From Brevibacterium moorei (lineage in GTDB: Bacteria; Actinomycetota; Actinomycetes; Actinomycetales; Brevibacteriaceae): a stretch of DNA of 64,000 bases. The notes below the pieces were generated by a model, which worked only from the letters and a program-made list of their open reading frames with translations, had not been told where the DNA came from and did not search any database. The DNA lies in the NCBI RefSeq assembly GCF_024580735.1, contig NZ_JANIJX010000005.1, positions 124,001 through 188,000 on the forward strand. The letters run 5' to 3'. A program made the position numbers and the translations under genes. Every line of letters starts with the position of its first letter. The stretch's first letter is position 1. Positions 17,271 to 25,747 of the stretch are shown here, one piece after another.

Positions 17271-17344
17271 ATGGATTTCGCCATAACCGATTGTGCGAGA
17301 AGATCAGGGGGACTGATCAACGACGATCGATGAGGGGGAGTCCC

Positions 17345-18724
17345 ATGAGTCTCGAAGAACTGTGCGGTCTGCTGCCACCCGGGCGGGTCCTGACCGACCC
17401 GGTGAAGACCCAGGCCTACCGGTTCGACCGGGCCAACGACCCGCAGGCCGGCCACCCGCTGGCGGTGGTGCTGGCCACGTGCACCGAGGACGTACAGGCG
17501 GCGGTGCGCTGGGCTGCGGCCAATGACGTGGCGATCGTGCCGCGGGGCGCGGGATCCAGCCTGTCGGGCGGGTCGACCGCACTGACCGGGGCGATCGTGA
17601 TCTCCCTGGACGCGATGCGCGAGGTCACGATCGACCGATTGACCCGTACCGCCTTCGTCCAGCCCGGTGCCTTCAACGCCGAGGTCAAGGCCGCGGCGGC
17701 CGCGGAGGGCCTGTGGTATCCGCCGGACCCCTCGTCCTTCGAATTCTGCTCGATCGGTGGGAACATCGCGACCAACGCCGGTGGTCTGTGCTGCGTGAAG
17801 TACGGCGTGACGACCGATTACGTGCTGGGCATGACGGTGGTACTGGCCGACGGGCGGGCGGTAAAGCTGGGCGGTCCCCGGCTCAAGGACGTGGCTGGCC
17901 TGTCGCTGACGAAGCTGTTCGTCGGTTCGGAGGGGACGCTGGGCATTGTGACCGAGGCGGTGCTCAAGCTGGTGCCCGTGCAACGGGCTCCCTCGACCCT
18001 GGTCGCGACCTTCCCCGATCTGGGCGCCGCCTGTCAGGCGATCCTCGACATCACACGGGTCGCCCGGCCCTCCATGCTGGAGTTCATGGACCGGGTCACG
18101 ATCAACGCGGTCGAGGACGAACTGCACATGGGCCTGGACCGTGATGCCGCCGCGATGCTGGTGGTCCAATCCGACGAGCCCGCGGAGTTCGCGGCCGCCG
18201 AAATCGCGCAGATCGAACGGGTGTGCACCGGTTTCGGCGCCTCGGAGTGCCTGCACACCACGGATCCGGACGAGGGCGAGATGTTCGTCGCGGCCCGCCG
18301 GGGCGCGATCCCCTGTGTGGAGAAGCAGGGCACCGTGCTGCTGGAGGACGTGGGCGTGCCGCTGCCGGAACTGCGCGCCCTGGTGCTGGGCATGGCCGAT
18401 ATCTCGAAGAACCGGGATGTCACGATCGCGGTGATGGCACACGCGGGCGACGGCAATACGCATCCGCTCATCGTCTTCGATCCGGCGGATGCGGCGCAGA
18501 CCGAACGCGCGCACGCGGCCTATGGCGAGGTGATGGAACTGGCGATGGAACTGGGCGGGACGATCACCGGAGAACACGGGGTGGGCCGGCTGAAACGGCC
18601 GTGGCTGCCCGACTATCTGGGCGAGGACGTGATGGAGCTCAATCAGCGGATCAAGGACGCGCTGGACCCGCAGGGGATCCTCAATCCAGGGGTGGTGTTC
18701 GCCTCGCAGCGCTCGCATTCCTGA
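17345..18724 (+). CDS. glcD: FAD-linked oxidase, GlcD type (glycolate or D-lactate dehydrogenase)
   Basis: 459 residues. The FAD-binding PCMH domain occupies about residues 35-215, with the flavin motif PRGAGSSLSGG near 66 and SIGGNIATNAGG near 138. The C-terminal FAD-linked oxidase domain runs to the end, with HAGDGNTHP near 366 and the GEHGVG motif near 410. Members oxidise 2-hydroxyacids such as glycolate or D-lactate. With malate synthase next door, glycolate to glyoxylate is the attractive reading, but GlcE and GlcF partners are absent and D-lactate remains possible. The ATG follows GAGGGGGAGTCCC; an ATG five codons earlier lies within that ribosome binding site. It diverges from the IclR gene. 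Confidence 0.85.
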   Translation: MSLEELCGLLPPGRVLTDPVKTQAYRFDRANDPQAGHPLAVVLATCTEDVQAAVRWAAANDVAIVPRGAGSSLSGGSTALTGAIVISLDAMREVTIDRLTRTAFVQPGAFNAEVKAAAAAEGLWYPPDPSSFEFCSIGGNIATNAGGLCCVKYGVTTDYVLGMTVVLADGRAVKLGGPRLKDVAGLSLTKLFVGSEGTLGIVTEAVLKLVPVQRAPSTLVATFPDLGAACQAILDITRVARPSMLEFMDRVTINAVEDELHMGLDRDAAAMLVVQSDEPAEFAAAEIAQIERVCTGFGASECLHTTDPDEGEMFVAARRGAIPCVEKQGTVLLEDVGVPLPELRALVLGMADISKNRDVTIAVMAHAGDGNTHPLIVFDPADAAQTERAHAAYGEVMELAMELGGTITGEHGVGRLKRPWLPDYLGEDVMELNQRIKDALDPQGILNPGVVFASQRSHS

Positions 18725-18830
18725 GGGTTCGGGCATCGGGGCGGCGGGTGTGCAGCGTGCTGCCGCTCGTGGCGCGGGGTGTGGCGCGGGACACGCAATG
18801 CCTGCTATGGTTTCACTGAGCGTGATTTTA

Positions 18831-18847
18831 ATTTCACGATATGAAAT
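18831..18847 (+). promoter_or_regulatory. candidate IclR operator upstream of malate synthase
   Basis: ATTTCA-CGATA-TGAAAT, a perfect 6-5-6 palindrome 18 bases before the malate synthase ATG, next to the ribosome binding site. A further TTTCAC half-site lies about 20 bases upstream. It closely resembles the site at 17254-17270. Confidence 0.6.
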
Positions 18848-18865
18848 CGAGCCGAAGGAGCCCGA

Positions 18866-20470
18866 ATGTCCCCGTCGAGCATCACCCCACCCCAGGGCCT
18901 GGAGATCACCGCCGAACTGCAGCCCGAATTCGCCAAGGTCCTCACCCCTGTGGCCCTGCAGCTCATCGTCGACCTGCACCGGAAGTTCACCCCGGCGCGC
19001 GCCGAACGCCTGGCCGCCCGCCGGGCCGTCCAGGAACACCTGGACAACGGTGGCGAACTGGACTTCCTGGAGGAGACCGCCGCGGTCCGCGCCGATGACT
19101 CGTGGCGCGTCGCCCCGCCGGCGCCCGGCCTGGAGGACCGTCGGGTGGAGGTCACCGGCCCCACCTACAAGAAGATGACGATCAACGCCCTGAACTCCGG
19201 AGCCAAGGCCTGGCTGGCCGACCAGGAGGACGCCAACACCCCGGCATGGGATTCGGTGGTCGGCGGCCAGATCAACCTGCTCGACGCCATCAACCGGGAA
19301 ATCGACTTCACCGCCGCGGACACCGGCAAGGAATACCGCCTGCGCCCCGATGCGGAATTGCCCACCATCATCGTGCGCCCGCGCGGCTGGCACATGAATG
19401 AGAAGCACATGCTGATCGACGGGGAACAGGGATCGGGCTCCCTGGTCGACTTCGCCCTGTACTTCGCCACCGCCGGACAGCGCCAGATCGAGAAGGGCCA
19501 GGGCGTCTACTACTACCTGCCCAAGATGGAGTCCTACCTCGAAGCGCGACTGTGGAATGACGTCTTCAGCTTCGCCGAGGACGCACTGGGCAACCCGCGC
19601 GGCACCATCCGCGCCACCTGCCTGATCGAGACCTACCCTGCGGCCTTCCAGATGGAGGAATTCCTCTACGAACTGCGTGAGCACTCCGCCGGACTCAATG
19701 CCGGGCGCTGGGACTACATCTTCTCCGTCATCAAGACCCACCGGAACAAGGGGACGGACTGGATTCTGCCCGACCGCAACCTCGTGACCATGACCGTGCC
19801 CTTCATGCGCGCCTATACGGAACTGCTGGTGCGCACCTGCCATAAGCGCGGGGCGCATGCGATCGGCGGCATGGCCGCGCAGATCCCGTCGAAGGACCCT
19901 GAGGTCAACGCGGTGGCGACCGAGAAGGTCACCGGCGACAAGACCCGTGAGGCCACCGACGGCTTCGACGGCTCCTGGGTCGCCCACCCCGGCATGGTCG
20001 ATCTGTGCAAGGAGCAGTTCACGAAGGTGCTGGGCGATAAGCCCAACCAGATCGACAAGCTGCGCGAGGATGTGAGCGTGGGCGCGGCCGAGCTGCTCAG
20101 CGTCAAGGACACCCCCGGCGATGTCACGGAGGCCGGCCTGCGGGCGAACATCAACGTGGGCATCCAGTACGTTCAGTCCTGGCTGAACGGCAACGGTGCT
20201 GCGGCGATTCACAATCTGATGGAGGACGCCGCGACCGCGGAGATCAGCCGAACCCAGGTGTGGCAGTGGCTGAAGTTCGAAGTCACCCTGGCCGATACGG
20301 GCGCCACCGTGACCCGGGAACTGGTCGACCGGCTGGTCGCCGAGGAGACCGCGGGACTGCCCGGCGGGCCCGAGTCGTTCGCCCGGGCCACCGAACTGTT
20401 CGTTGCCATGGCCACCGCCGAGGTCTACTACGACTTCCTGACCCTGCCGGCATACGAACTGCTGGACTGA
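18866..20470 (+). CDS. aceB: malate synthase A
   Basis: 534 residues, the length of the A-type enzyme. It condenses glyoxylate with acetyl-CoA to malate. Features of the family seen here are the VTGPTYKKM and NALNSGAKAWLADQEDANTP segment (about 95-125), the glyoxylate/Mg region with the catalytic Arg in IIVRPRGWH (near 171), the RATCLIETYPAAFQMEE block (near 250), and the VAHPGMV and C-terminal catalytic Asp region. The ATG follows CGAAGGAGCCCGA. It lies 141 bases after glcD with its own palindrome-bearing promoter and ends in a strong hairpin. No isocitrate lyase gene is in the window, which fits a glycolate route as well as a glyoxylate bypass encoded elsewhere. Confidence 0.94.
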   Translation: MSPSSITPPQGLEITAELQPEFAKVLTPVALQLIVDLHRKFTPARAERLAARRAVQEHLDNGGELDFLEETAAVRADDSWRVAPPAPGLEDRRVEVTGPTYKKMTINALNSGAKAWLADQEDANTPAWDSVVGGQINLLDAINREIDFTAADTGKEYRLRPDAELPTIIVRPRGWHMNEKHMLIDGEQGSGSLVDFALYFATAGQRQIEKGQGVYYYLPKMESYLEARLWNDVFSFAEDALGNPRGTIRATCLIETYPAAFQMEEFLYELREHSAGLNAGRWDYIFSVIKTHRNKGTDWILPDRNLVTMTVPFMRAYTELLVRTCHKRGAHAIGGMAAQIPSKDPEVNAVATEKVTGDKTREATDGFDGSWVAHPGMVDLCKEQFTKVLGDKPNQIDKLREDVSVGAAELLSVKDTPGDVTEAGLRANINVGIQYVQSWLNGNGAAAIHNLMEDAATAEISRTQVWQWLKFEVTLADTGATVTRELVDRLVAEETAGLPGGPESFARATELFVAMATAEVYYDFLTLPAYELLD

Positions 20471-20519
20471 GTGGATCGTCGCCGCGGGCAGGGCTGGTAC
20501 ACGCGGCCTGCGGGAATCT

Positions 20520-20558
20520 CCGGCCGAGGCCGCGCCCACCGGGTGCGGCCTCGGCCGG
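20520..20558 (+). terminator. strong hairpin terminator after malate synthase
   Basis: Perfect 14-bp GC-rich arms (20520-20533 and 20545-20558) with an 11-base loop, 50 bases after the stop. The following tract is T-poor, as is usual in actinobacteria. Confidence 0.7.
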
Positions 20559-20588
20559 TTCTGCGTGTGGTGGCTCCTTGTAGGAGTA

Positions 20589-20602
20589 TCCACTATAGTG
20601 GA
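20589..20602 (+). promoter_or_regulatory. palindromic operator overlapping the -10 of the XRE-decarboxylase fusion gene
   Basis: TCCACTATAGTGGA is a perfect 14-bp palindrome. TATAGT inside it (20594-20599) is a good -10 whose predicted start point is the ATG at 20607. A protein bound here would directly block the promoter, so autoregulation by the fusion protein's own XRE domain is likely. Confidence 0.6.
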
Positions 20603-20606
20603 ATCC

Positions 20607-22745
20607 ATGGTGGAGATCAAAGGAAATGTTGACCCGCGAGCCCTTGGACCCCGGCTGCGCGACATCAGGCGGGCCAAGGGGCTGACGGTACAGGACCTGG
20701 CGCGGCGCAGCGGAGTCAGTCGCAGTATGGTCTCCGAGGTCGAACGCGGGGGACGCGTTCCCACCATCCTCACGCTGGACCGCCTGGCTACAGCCCTGGG
20801 TACCGGGCTGGGCCGCCTGGTAGCCGGCGAGGCGGGTGACGATGACGCCATCATCGTCCGCCGCCAGGACGAGCAGGCCCGGCTCGATGAAGGTTCCTGG
20901 TCCAGAACCGTCCTCAATCCGAATCTGGCCGGCGTCGAATTCGAGTTCATGCGCGTGGAAATCGCCGCCGGTGTGGACGCGGGTGCCTACGATCCACACA
21001 TGCGCGGCAGCCGGGAATACGTCGCAGTGGAATCGGGTGTGCTCACCCTGAGCCTCGACGGACGGGACTACCGATTGGCAGCGGGCGACAGCATCTACTT
21101 CGGCGGAGCCCGCGTCCACGCCTTCCGCAACGACGCGTCCGTACCGTGCACCTACTACCTGGTGATGGACGCCATCGGTCCGGACCGGGCGCACGAGCCG
21201 CGGGCCGGGGCGGTTGTCCAGGGTGCTGACCCCGTCCCCGCGCCGGGTGCCGTTCCGTCCGAACGGGAACCCGGTGCGGGGACGATCGTGTGCCGGGCCG
21301 ATCCCGCAGTACCGGGCTGGGACTGGACGCCGGAGGCCGAGCGGGCTCTGCTGTCGCGGGCGGCCGAACTCGCCTCCCGGGTATTGGCGGACACGGTGAC
21401 CGGCCCGGTCACCGGATCACTGCCGGAACATCTGCTGACGACCTTCGCAACCTCGCCCGTTCCGGTGGCCGGAAGCGATGTGCGCAGTGTGCTGGCAGAC
21501 ATTGCCGAGCAGGTGATGCCCTACCCCTTCGGCAACGGGCACCCGATGTTCTTCGCCTGGGTCAATTCCCCCGCTCACCCGATGGGCGTCGCTGCGAATG
21601 CGATCGCCACCGCGCTCAATCCCAGCATGGCCGGGGGACGGCACGCCGGTGTGCACCTGGAACACGAGGTGATTCGCTGGTTCTGCGAACTGCTCGGCTG
21701 GGAAACCGCCGGCTCGGCAGCGGGACAACTGGTCTCCGGCGGCTCCGCCGCGACCCTGACCGCCCTGGGGGCCGCCCGGCACCGGGCGGCCGCCGCGATC
21801 GGTCTGGACGACCGCGTCGACGGCGTGGCCGGCCTTGCGCCCCGCATCTACGCCACAGCGCAGGCGCACTCCTGCTTGGACAAGGCTGTGGAGGCCCTGG
21901 GCCTGGGCCGCTCCTGCATCGCCCGCGTACCCCACGACGCCGCGGACAGGATGCTCCCGGAGCATCTGGCGAGGATGCTCGAGGCCGATATCGCAGCGGG
22001 GCTGACCCCGGTGGCCGTCGTCGCCAGCGTCGGCACCGTCAATACCGGTGCGATCGATCCGCTCGATCAGATCGCCCGGATCGCCCGCGCCCATGATGTG
22101 TGGTTGCACGTCGACGGCGCCTATGGCGGTCCCGCGGCCCTGTTGCTCGACGACCTGGACGGTGTGAAAGCCGGCATGGCGCAAGCCGACAGCCTGGCGC
22201 TGGATCCCCATAAGTGGCTCTACGCCCCTGTGGACTGTGGCATGGTGCTGTTCAAAGACGGGAGTTGGGCCCGGGACGCCTATAGCCTGGTGCCGCCCTA
22301 TCTGCGCTCGCAGGCGACAACGGATGAACCCGTCTGGTTCTCCGAATACGGCTTGGAACAGACCAGGCCCTTCCGCGCATTGAAGCTGTGGGCCCAGCTG
22401 CAGTTGACCGGACTGGACGGGTACCGCAGCCTGATCGGTCACGACCTGGCTGTGGCCTCGGCCCTGCGGGAGCTCCTCGTCGCAGCCCCCGACTTCCAGG
22501 TGTTCGGCCACGGCCTGTCGATCGTGTGCTTCCGCTACACTCCCGCAGGCGTGGCCGAAGAAGATCTGGACGCTCTCAACGCGGACCTGGCGCTGCGGGT
22601 GCAGCGGTCGGGCCGTGCCTTCATCGCCCAGACCACTGTGGTTGCGGCGGGCAGGTCCGTGACCGCGCTGCGCGCCTGCATCGTCAACCCCAACACCACG
22701 GAGGAGCACGCGGCCGCCCTGTTGCAGGTGCTCCGGGAGGTCTGA
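20607..22745 (+). CDS. XRE-cupin transcription factor fused to a group II PLP decarboxylase
   Basis: 712 residues in one uninterrupted frame. Residues 12-67 form a helix-turn-helix of the XRE type (LTVQDLARRSGVSRSMVSEVE). Residues 110-187 are a cupin sensor (GSREYVAVESG, then GDSIYFGGARVHAF), the usual pair of regulators such as PuuR. After a Pro/Ala/Gly linker (about 195-235) follows a full aromatic-amino-acid-decarboxylase-type domain (about 240-712). The PLP lysine is Lys536 in ALDPHKWLYAP; the ring-stacking His421 (AHSCLDK) and the Asp503 that pairs with the PLP nitrogen (HVDGAYGG) are present, so the enzyme looks active. The start ATG follows TATAGT by seven bases, so the transcript is probably leaderless. 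A GTG at 21288 with an upstream GGGGAC could yield a free decarboxylase. Substrate unknown. Confidence 0.85.
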   Translation: MVEIKGNVDPRALGPRLRDIRRAKGLTVQDLARRSGVSRSMVSEVERGGRVPTILTLDRLATALGTGLGRLVAGEAGDDDAIIVRRQDEQARLDEGSWSRTVLNPNLAGVEFEFMRVEIAAGVDAGAYDPHMRGSREYVAVESGVLTLSLDGRDYRLAAGDSIYFGGARVHAFRNDASVPCTYYLVMDAIGPDRAHEPRAGAVVQGADPVPAPGAVPSEREPGAGTIVCRADPAVPGWDWTPEAERALLSRAAELASRVLADTVTGPVTGSLPEHLLTTFATSPVPVAGSDVRSVLADIAEQVMPYPFGNGHPMFFAWVNSPAHPMGVAANAIATALNPSMAGGRHAGVHLEHEVIRWFCELLGWETAGSAAGQLVSGGSAATLTALGAARHRAAAAIGLDDRVDGVAGLAPRIYATAQAHSCLDKAVEALGLGRSCIARVPHDAADRMLPEHLARMLEADIAAGLTPVAVVASVGTVNTGAIDPLDQIARIARAHDVWLHVDGAYGGPAALLLDDLDGVKAGMAQADSLALDPHKWLYAPVDCGMVLFKDGSWARDAYSLVPPYLRSQATTDEPVWFSEYGLEQTRPFRALKLWAQLQLTGLDGYRSLIGHDLAVASALRELLVAAPDFQVFGHGLSIVCFRYTPAGVAEEDLDALNADLALRVQRSGRAFIAQTTVVAAGRSVTALRACIVNPNTTEEHAAALLQVLREV

Positions 22746-22807
22746 TTCGCACAGGGACCTGCCGCGCCAGGCCCGCGGAAATCCCCGGCCGTGTCCGTGC
22801 CGCCGCC

Positions 22808-22813
22808 TACCAT
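22808..22813 (+). promoter_or_regulatory. -10 element of a leaderless ftsK transcript
   Basis: TACCAT, six bases, then the ftsK ATG; no ribosome binding site. Confidence 0.45.
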
Positions 22814-22819
22814 GGAACC

Positions 22820-25738
22820 ATGGCTACCAGTAGGACTTCCCCCACTGCCGGCCGTGGCAAGAGCGGCGGGTCCAAGAAGAAGGCCACCGCGAAGTCCGCG
22901 GCCACTTCCAGGGCTGCGCGCAGTACCGGGCGCGGCAGCGGTTCGGGGGACAAGCAGAACGCCACCGTGAATCCCATTGCGGGGGCGTGGATGGGAATGG
23001 CTCGAATGGCAGGCAACCGGACCCGTAAATCCATGGGGGAGAACGAATCGCGCGACGGTGGCATCCGACGCGACGGCACCGGCTTCCTGCTCATCATCCT
23101 GGCCGTGATCGCGGCGGCCTTCGAATGGTGGAACATCCCAGGGGGCTTTGGCAACGGAGTCCGCGCGGTCATCGAGGGCACCTTCGGGCGCGTCGCCCTG
23201 GTCCTGCCGATCGTCTTCGTCGGCTACGCGATCCGGCTGTTCCTGCACGGTGACCGGGTGCGCGGGAACAATCGCATCCTCATCGGGCTGCTCATCGCCC
23301 TGCTGTGTGCAGCGGGACTGGCGCACATCGCCGCGGGCAGTCCCAGTTTCGTCAACTCGCGTGCCGCCATGGCCAATGGGGGCGGCGCGCTGGGCTACAT
23401 CGTGTCCTCGCCCCTGGTCGCCACCACCACCGTCTATGTGACGGTGCCGCTGCTGGTGCTCATCGGACTGTTCTCCCTGCTCATCATCACGGGCACGCCT
23501 GTGGCCCGGATTCCGCAGCGCATCGTCGGCCTCTACGATTTGCTGACCGGGGCCAACCGCGTACTCGACGACCAGGACGAGGGCCGCGCCGAAGTGGACC
23601 TGGTGGGCCAGAACCGTGGCACCGCGACGCTTAAACCCATGGGCAAGAAGCGCGGCGGGCGGAAGAAGGACGACGAGGCCGAAACCACCCGGGCCTACGA
23701 CAAGGCCTTAGAAGAGCACGATCAGGCGGCCGCAGGCCAGCCCACGGACCACGTGGCCGAACACGATGAGCCGACCCGCGTGCTGCGGCCCCAGGGCGTC
23801 TACGACCAGCAGGCGGATTCTCAGGACGGCTCGGCGGCGGACCCGGATGCGCCGAAACCCGGCCAGCGCCGGCCCACCAGGGCCGAACGTGAACGTGCCC
23901 AGCTCAAACACGATCTGGGGATGGACGAGGCCGAAACGGCAGCGCAGGCCCAAGTGCCGGTGGTCAACAAGCAGTCCCAGCCGGATGCCGGCGAACTGCC
24001 GCAGCGCGTGGCCCAGCTCGAAATGGCCGGGGACGTCACGTACACCCTGCCGTCTTCGGATCTGCTGATCGCGGGTCCTCCCGCCAAGGAACGCTCGGAG
24101 GCCAATGACAAGGTCGTGGCCGCGCTGCGCGAGGTTTTCGAACAGTTCAAGATCGACGCGCACGTCACCGGCTTCTCCCGCGGGCCGACGGTCACCCGCT
24201 ATGAGGTCGAACTGGGTGCCGGCACCAAGGTGGAGAAGGTCACCGCGCTGTCGAAGAACATCGCCTATGCGGTGGCCAGCGCGGACGTGCGCATCCTCTC
24301 GCCGATCCCGGGCAAGAAGGCCATCGGCATCGAGATCCCCAATGCGGACAGGGAAACCGTGGCATTGGGCGATGTGCTGCGCAGTCAGGCCGCGCGGAAG
24401 ACGGACAAGCCCCTGGTGGTGGGCGTCGGCAAGGACGTCGAGGGCGGGTTCGTCGTTGCGGATCTGGCGAAGATGCCCCACCTGCTCGTCGCCGGTGCCA
24501 CCGGATCCGGCAAGTCGAGCTTTGTGAACTCGATGATCACCTCGATCATGATGCGCTCCACTCCGGACGAGGTCCGCCTGATTCTGGTCGACCCGAAGCG
24601 CGTGGAACTGACGATCTACGAGGGCATCCCACACCTCATCACGCCGATCATCACGAATCCCAAGAAGGCCGCAGAGGCTCTGGAATGGGTCGTGCGCGAA
24701 ATGGACGCCCGGTACGACGACCTGGCGAACTTCGGTTTCAAACACGTCAAGGAATTCAACGCCGCGGTCCGCGAGGGCAAGATCCAGGCGCCCCCCGGCT
24801 CGGAACGCGAACTCCACCCCTACCCCTATCTGCTGGTCGTGGTGGACGAATTGGCCGACCTCATGATGGTCGCCCCGCGTGATGTCGAGGCCTCGATCCA
24901 GCGCATCACGCAGCTGGCGCGCGCCGCGGGCATCCACCTGGTGCTCGCCACCCAGCGGCCCTCGGTGGACGTTGTCACCGGTCTGATCAAGGCCAACGTC
25001 CCCTCGCGGCTGGCCTTCGCCACGTCCTCCCTGGCCGACTCGCGCGTCGTCCTCGACCAGCCGGGCGCGGAGAAGCTGATCGGCCAGGGCGATGCCCTGT
25101 TCCTGCCGATGGGTGCGGCCAAGCCCATGCGCGTGCAGGGCGCTTGGGTCAACGAGGACGAAATCGAGAAGGTCGTCGAATACGTCAAGGGCCAGCTGGC
25201 ACCGGTCTATCGCGAAGACGTGGCGGTCGAGGCACCCAAGAAGCAGATCGACGAGGAGATCGGCGACGATATGGACCTGCTGCTGCAGGCCGCGGAACTC
25301 GTCGTCACCTCGCAGTTCGGCTCGACCTCGATGCTCCAGCGAAAGCTGCGCGTGGGCTTCGCCAAGGCCGGCCGGCTGATGGACCTGATGGAGTCCCGCG
25401 GGATCGTCGGGCCCTCGGAGGGTTCCAAAGCCCGCGATGTGCTGGTCAAGCCAGAGGACCTGCCCGCCACACTGTCCTACATCAAGGGCGACGATCCGGC
25501 GGCGGGGGACATCCACGATGCAATGGACGCCGCCGCCCACGCCGAGCCCGGAGCCCCACAGCCACAGGCCTCCCATGGGGCGAGTGGGTCCGTCGGCCAC
25601 GATGCGTACGGATCCGACGCCTATGCGGCACAGGACGCCGCCCGCGCCGGCCTGGCACCGGGCGATATCGATCCGGCAACGGGCCTGGAAGTCGTCGAGG
25701 GGGAAAGCGAAGACGCCTGGGAGCTGACGGGCCGGTAG
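22820..25738 (+). CDS. ftsK: DNA translocase FtsK/SpoIIIE
   Basis: 972 residues. A basic Lys/Ser/Arg-rich leader (1 to about 75) precedes about four membrane segments (about 90-235). A long acidic/charged linker (about 255-400) leads to the FtsK alpha/beta motor (about 420-830), with Walker A GATGSGKSS near residue 560 and a Walker B/VDELADLMM block near 675. The C-terminal winged-helix gamma domain (about 845-905, TSQFGSTSMLQRKLRVGFAK) reads chromosomal polarity sequences. It pumps DNA at the division septum. The Asp/Ala/His-rich tail after it is variable. The start ATG sits six bases after TACCAT with no Shine-Dalgarno sequence. It is followed after nine bases by pgsA. Confidence 0.95.
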   Translation: MATSRTSPTAGRGKSGGSKKKATAKSAATSRAARSTGRGSGSGDKQNATVNPIAGAWMGMARMAGNRTRKSMGENESRDGGIRRDGTGFLLIILAVIAAAFEWWNIPGGFGNGVRAVIEGTFGRVALVLPIVFVGYAIRLFLHGDRVRGNNRILIGLLIALLCAAGLAHIAAGSPSFVNSRAAMANGGGALGYIVSSPLVATTTVYVTVPLLVLIGLFSLLIITGTPVARIPQRIVGLYDLLTGANRVLDDQDEGRAEVDLVGQNRGTATLKPMGKKRGGRKKDDEAETTRAYDKALEEHDQAAAGQPTDHVAEHDEPTRVLRPQGVYDQQADSQDGSAADPDAPKPGQRRPTRAERERAQLKHDLGMDEAETAAQAQVPVVNKQSQPDAGELPQRVAQLEMAGDVTYTLPSSDLLIAGPPAKERSEANDKVVAALREVFEQFKIDAHVTGFSRGPTVTRYEVELGAGTKVEKVTALSKNIAYAVASADVRILSPIPGKKAIGIEIPNADRETVALGDVLRSQAARKTDKPLVVGVGKDVEGGFVVADLAKMPHLLVAGATGSGKSSFVNSMITSIMMRSTPDEVRLILVDPKRVELTIYEGIPHLITPIITNPKKAAEALEWVVREMDARYDDLANFGFKHVKEFNAAVREGKIQAPPGSERELHPYPYLLVVVDELADLMMVAPRDVEASIQRITQLARAAGIHLVLATQRPSVDVVTGLIKANVPSRLAFATSSLADSRVVLDQPGAEKLIGQGDALFLPMGAAKPMRVQGAWVNEDEIEKVVEYVKGQLAPVYREDVAVEAPKKQIDEEIGDDMDLLLQAAELVVTSQFGSTSMLQRKLRVGFAKAGRLMDLMESRGIVGPSEGSKARDVLVKPEDLPATLSYIKGDDPAAGDIHDAMDAAAHAEPGAPQPQASHGASGSVGHDAYGSDAYAAQDAARAGLAPGDIDPATGLEVVEGESEDAWELTGR

Positions 25739-25741
25739 GCT
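25736..25741 (+). promoter_or_regulatory. -10 element before pgsA, overlapping the ftsK stop codon
   Basis: TAGGCT, whose TAG is the ftsK stop, six bases before the pgsA GTG. GGAGGC in the spacer also looks like a ribosome binding site, so both read-through and leaderless expression are possible. Confidence 0.4.
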
Positions 25742-25747
25742 GGAGGC

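Noticed and set aside
17081-20950. Very long minus-strand open frame (about 1,290 codons) opposite the GlcD oxidase and malate synthase
   Set aside because: It is a GC-driven shadow of two clear plus-strand genes, has a low-complexity Gly/Arg/His/Asp composition, no domain, and crosses the promoters and operators between them.
20607-22745. Possibility that the XRE-cupin-decarboxylase fusion is two adjacent genes joined by a sequencing error
   Set aside because: No leftover stop codon, ribosome binding site plus ATG, or sudden change in codon pattern marks a former boundary in the linker; an internal GTG remains possible and is reported. Only resequencing can exclude an error.
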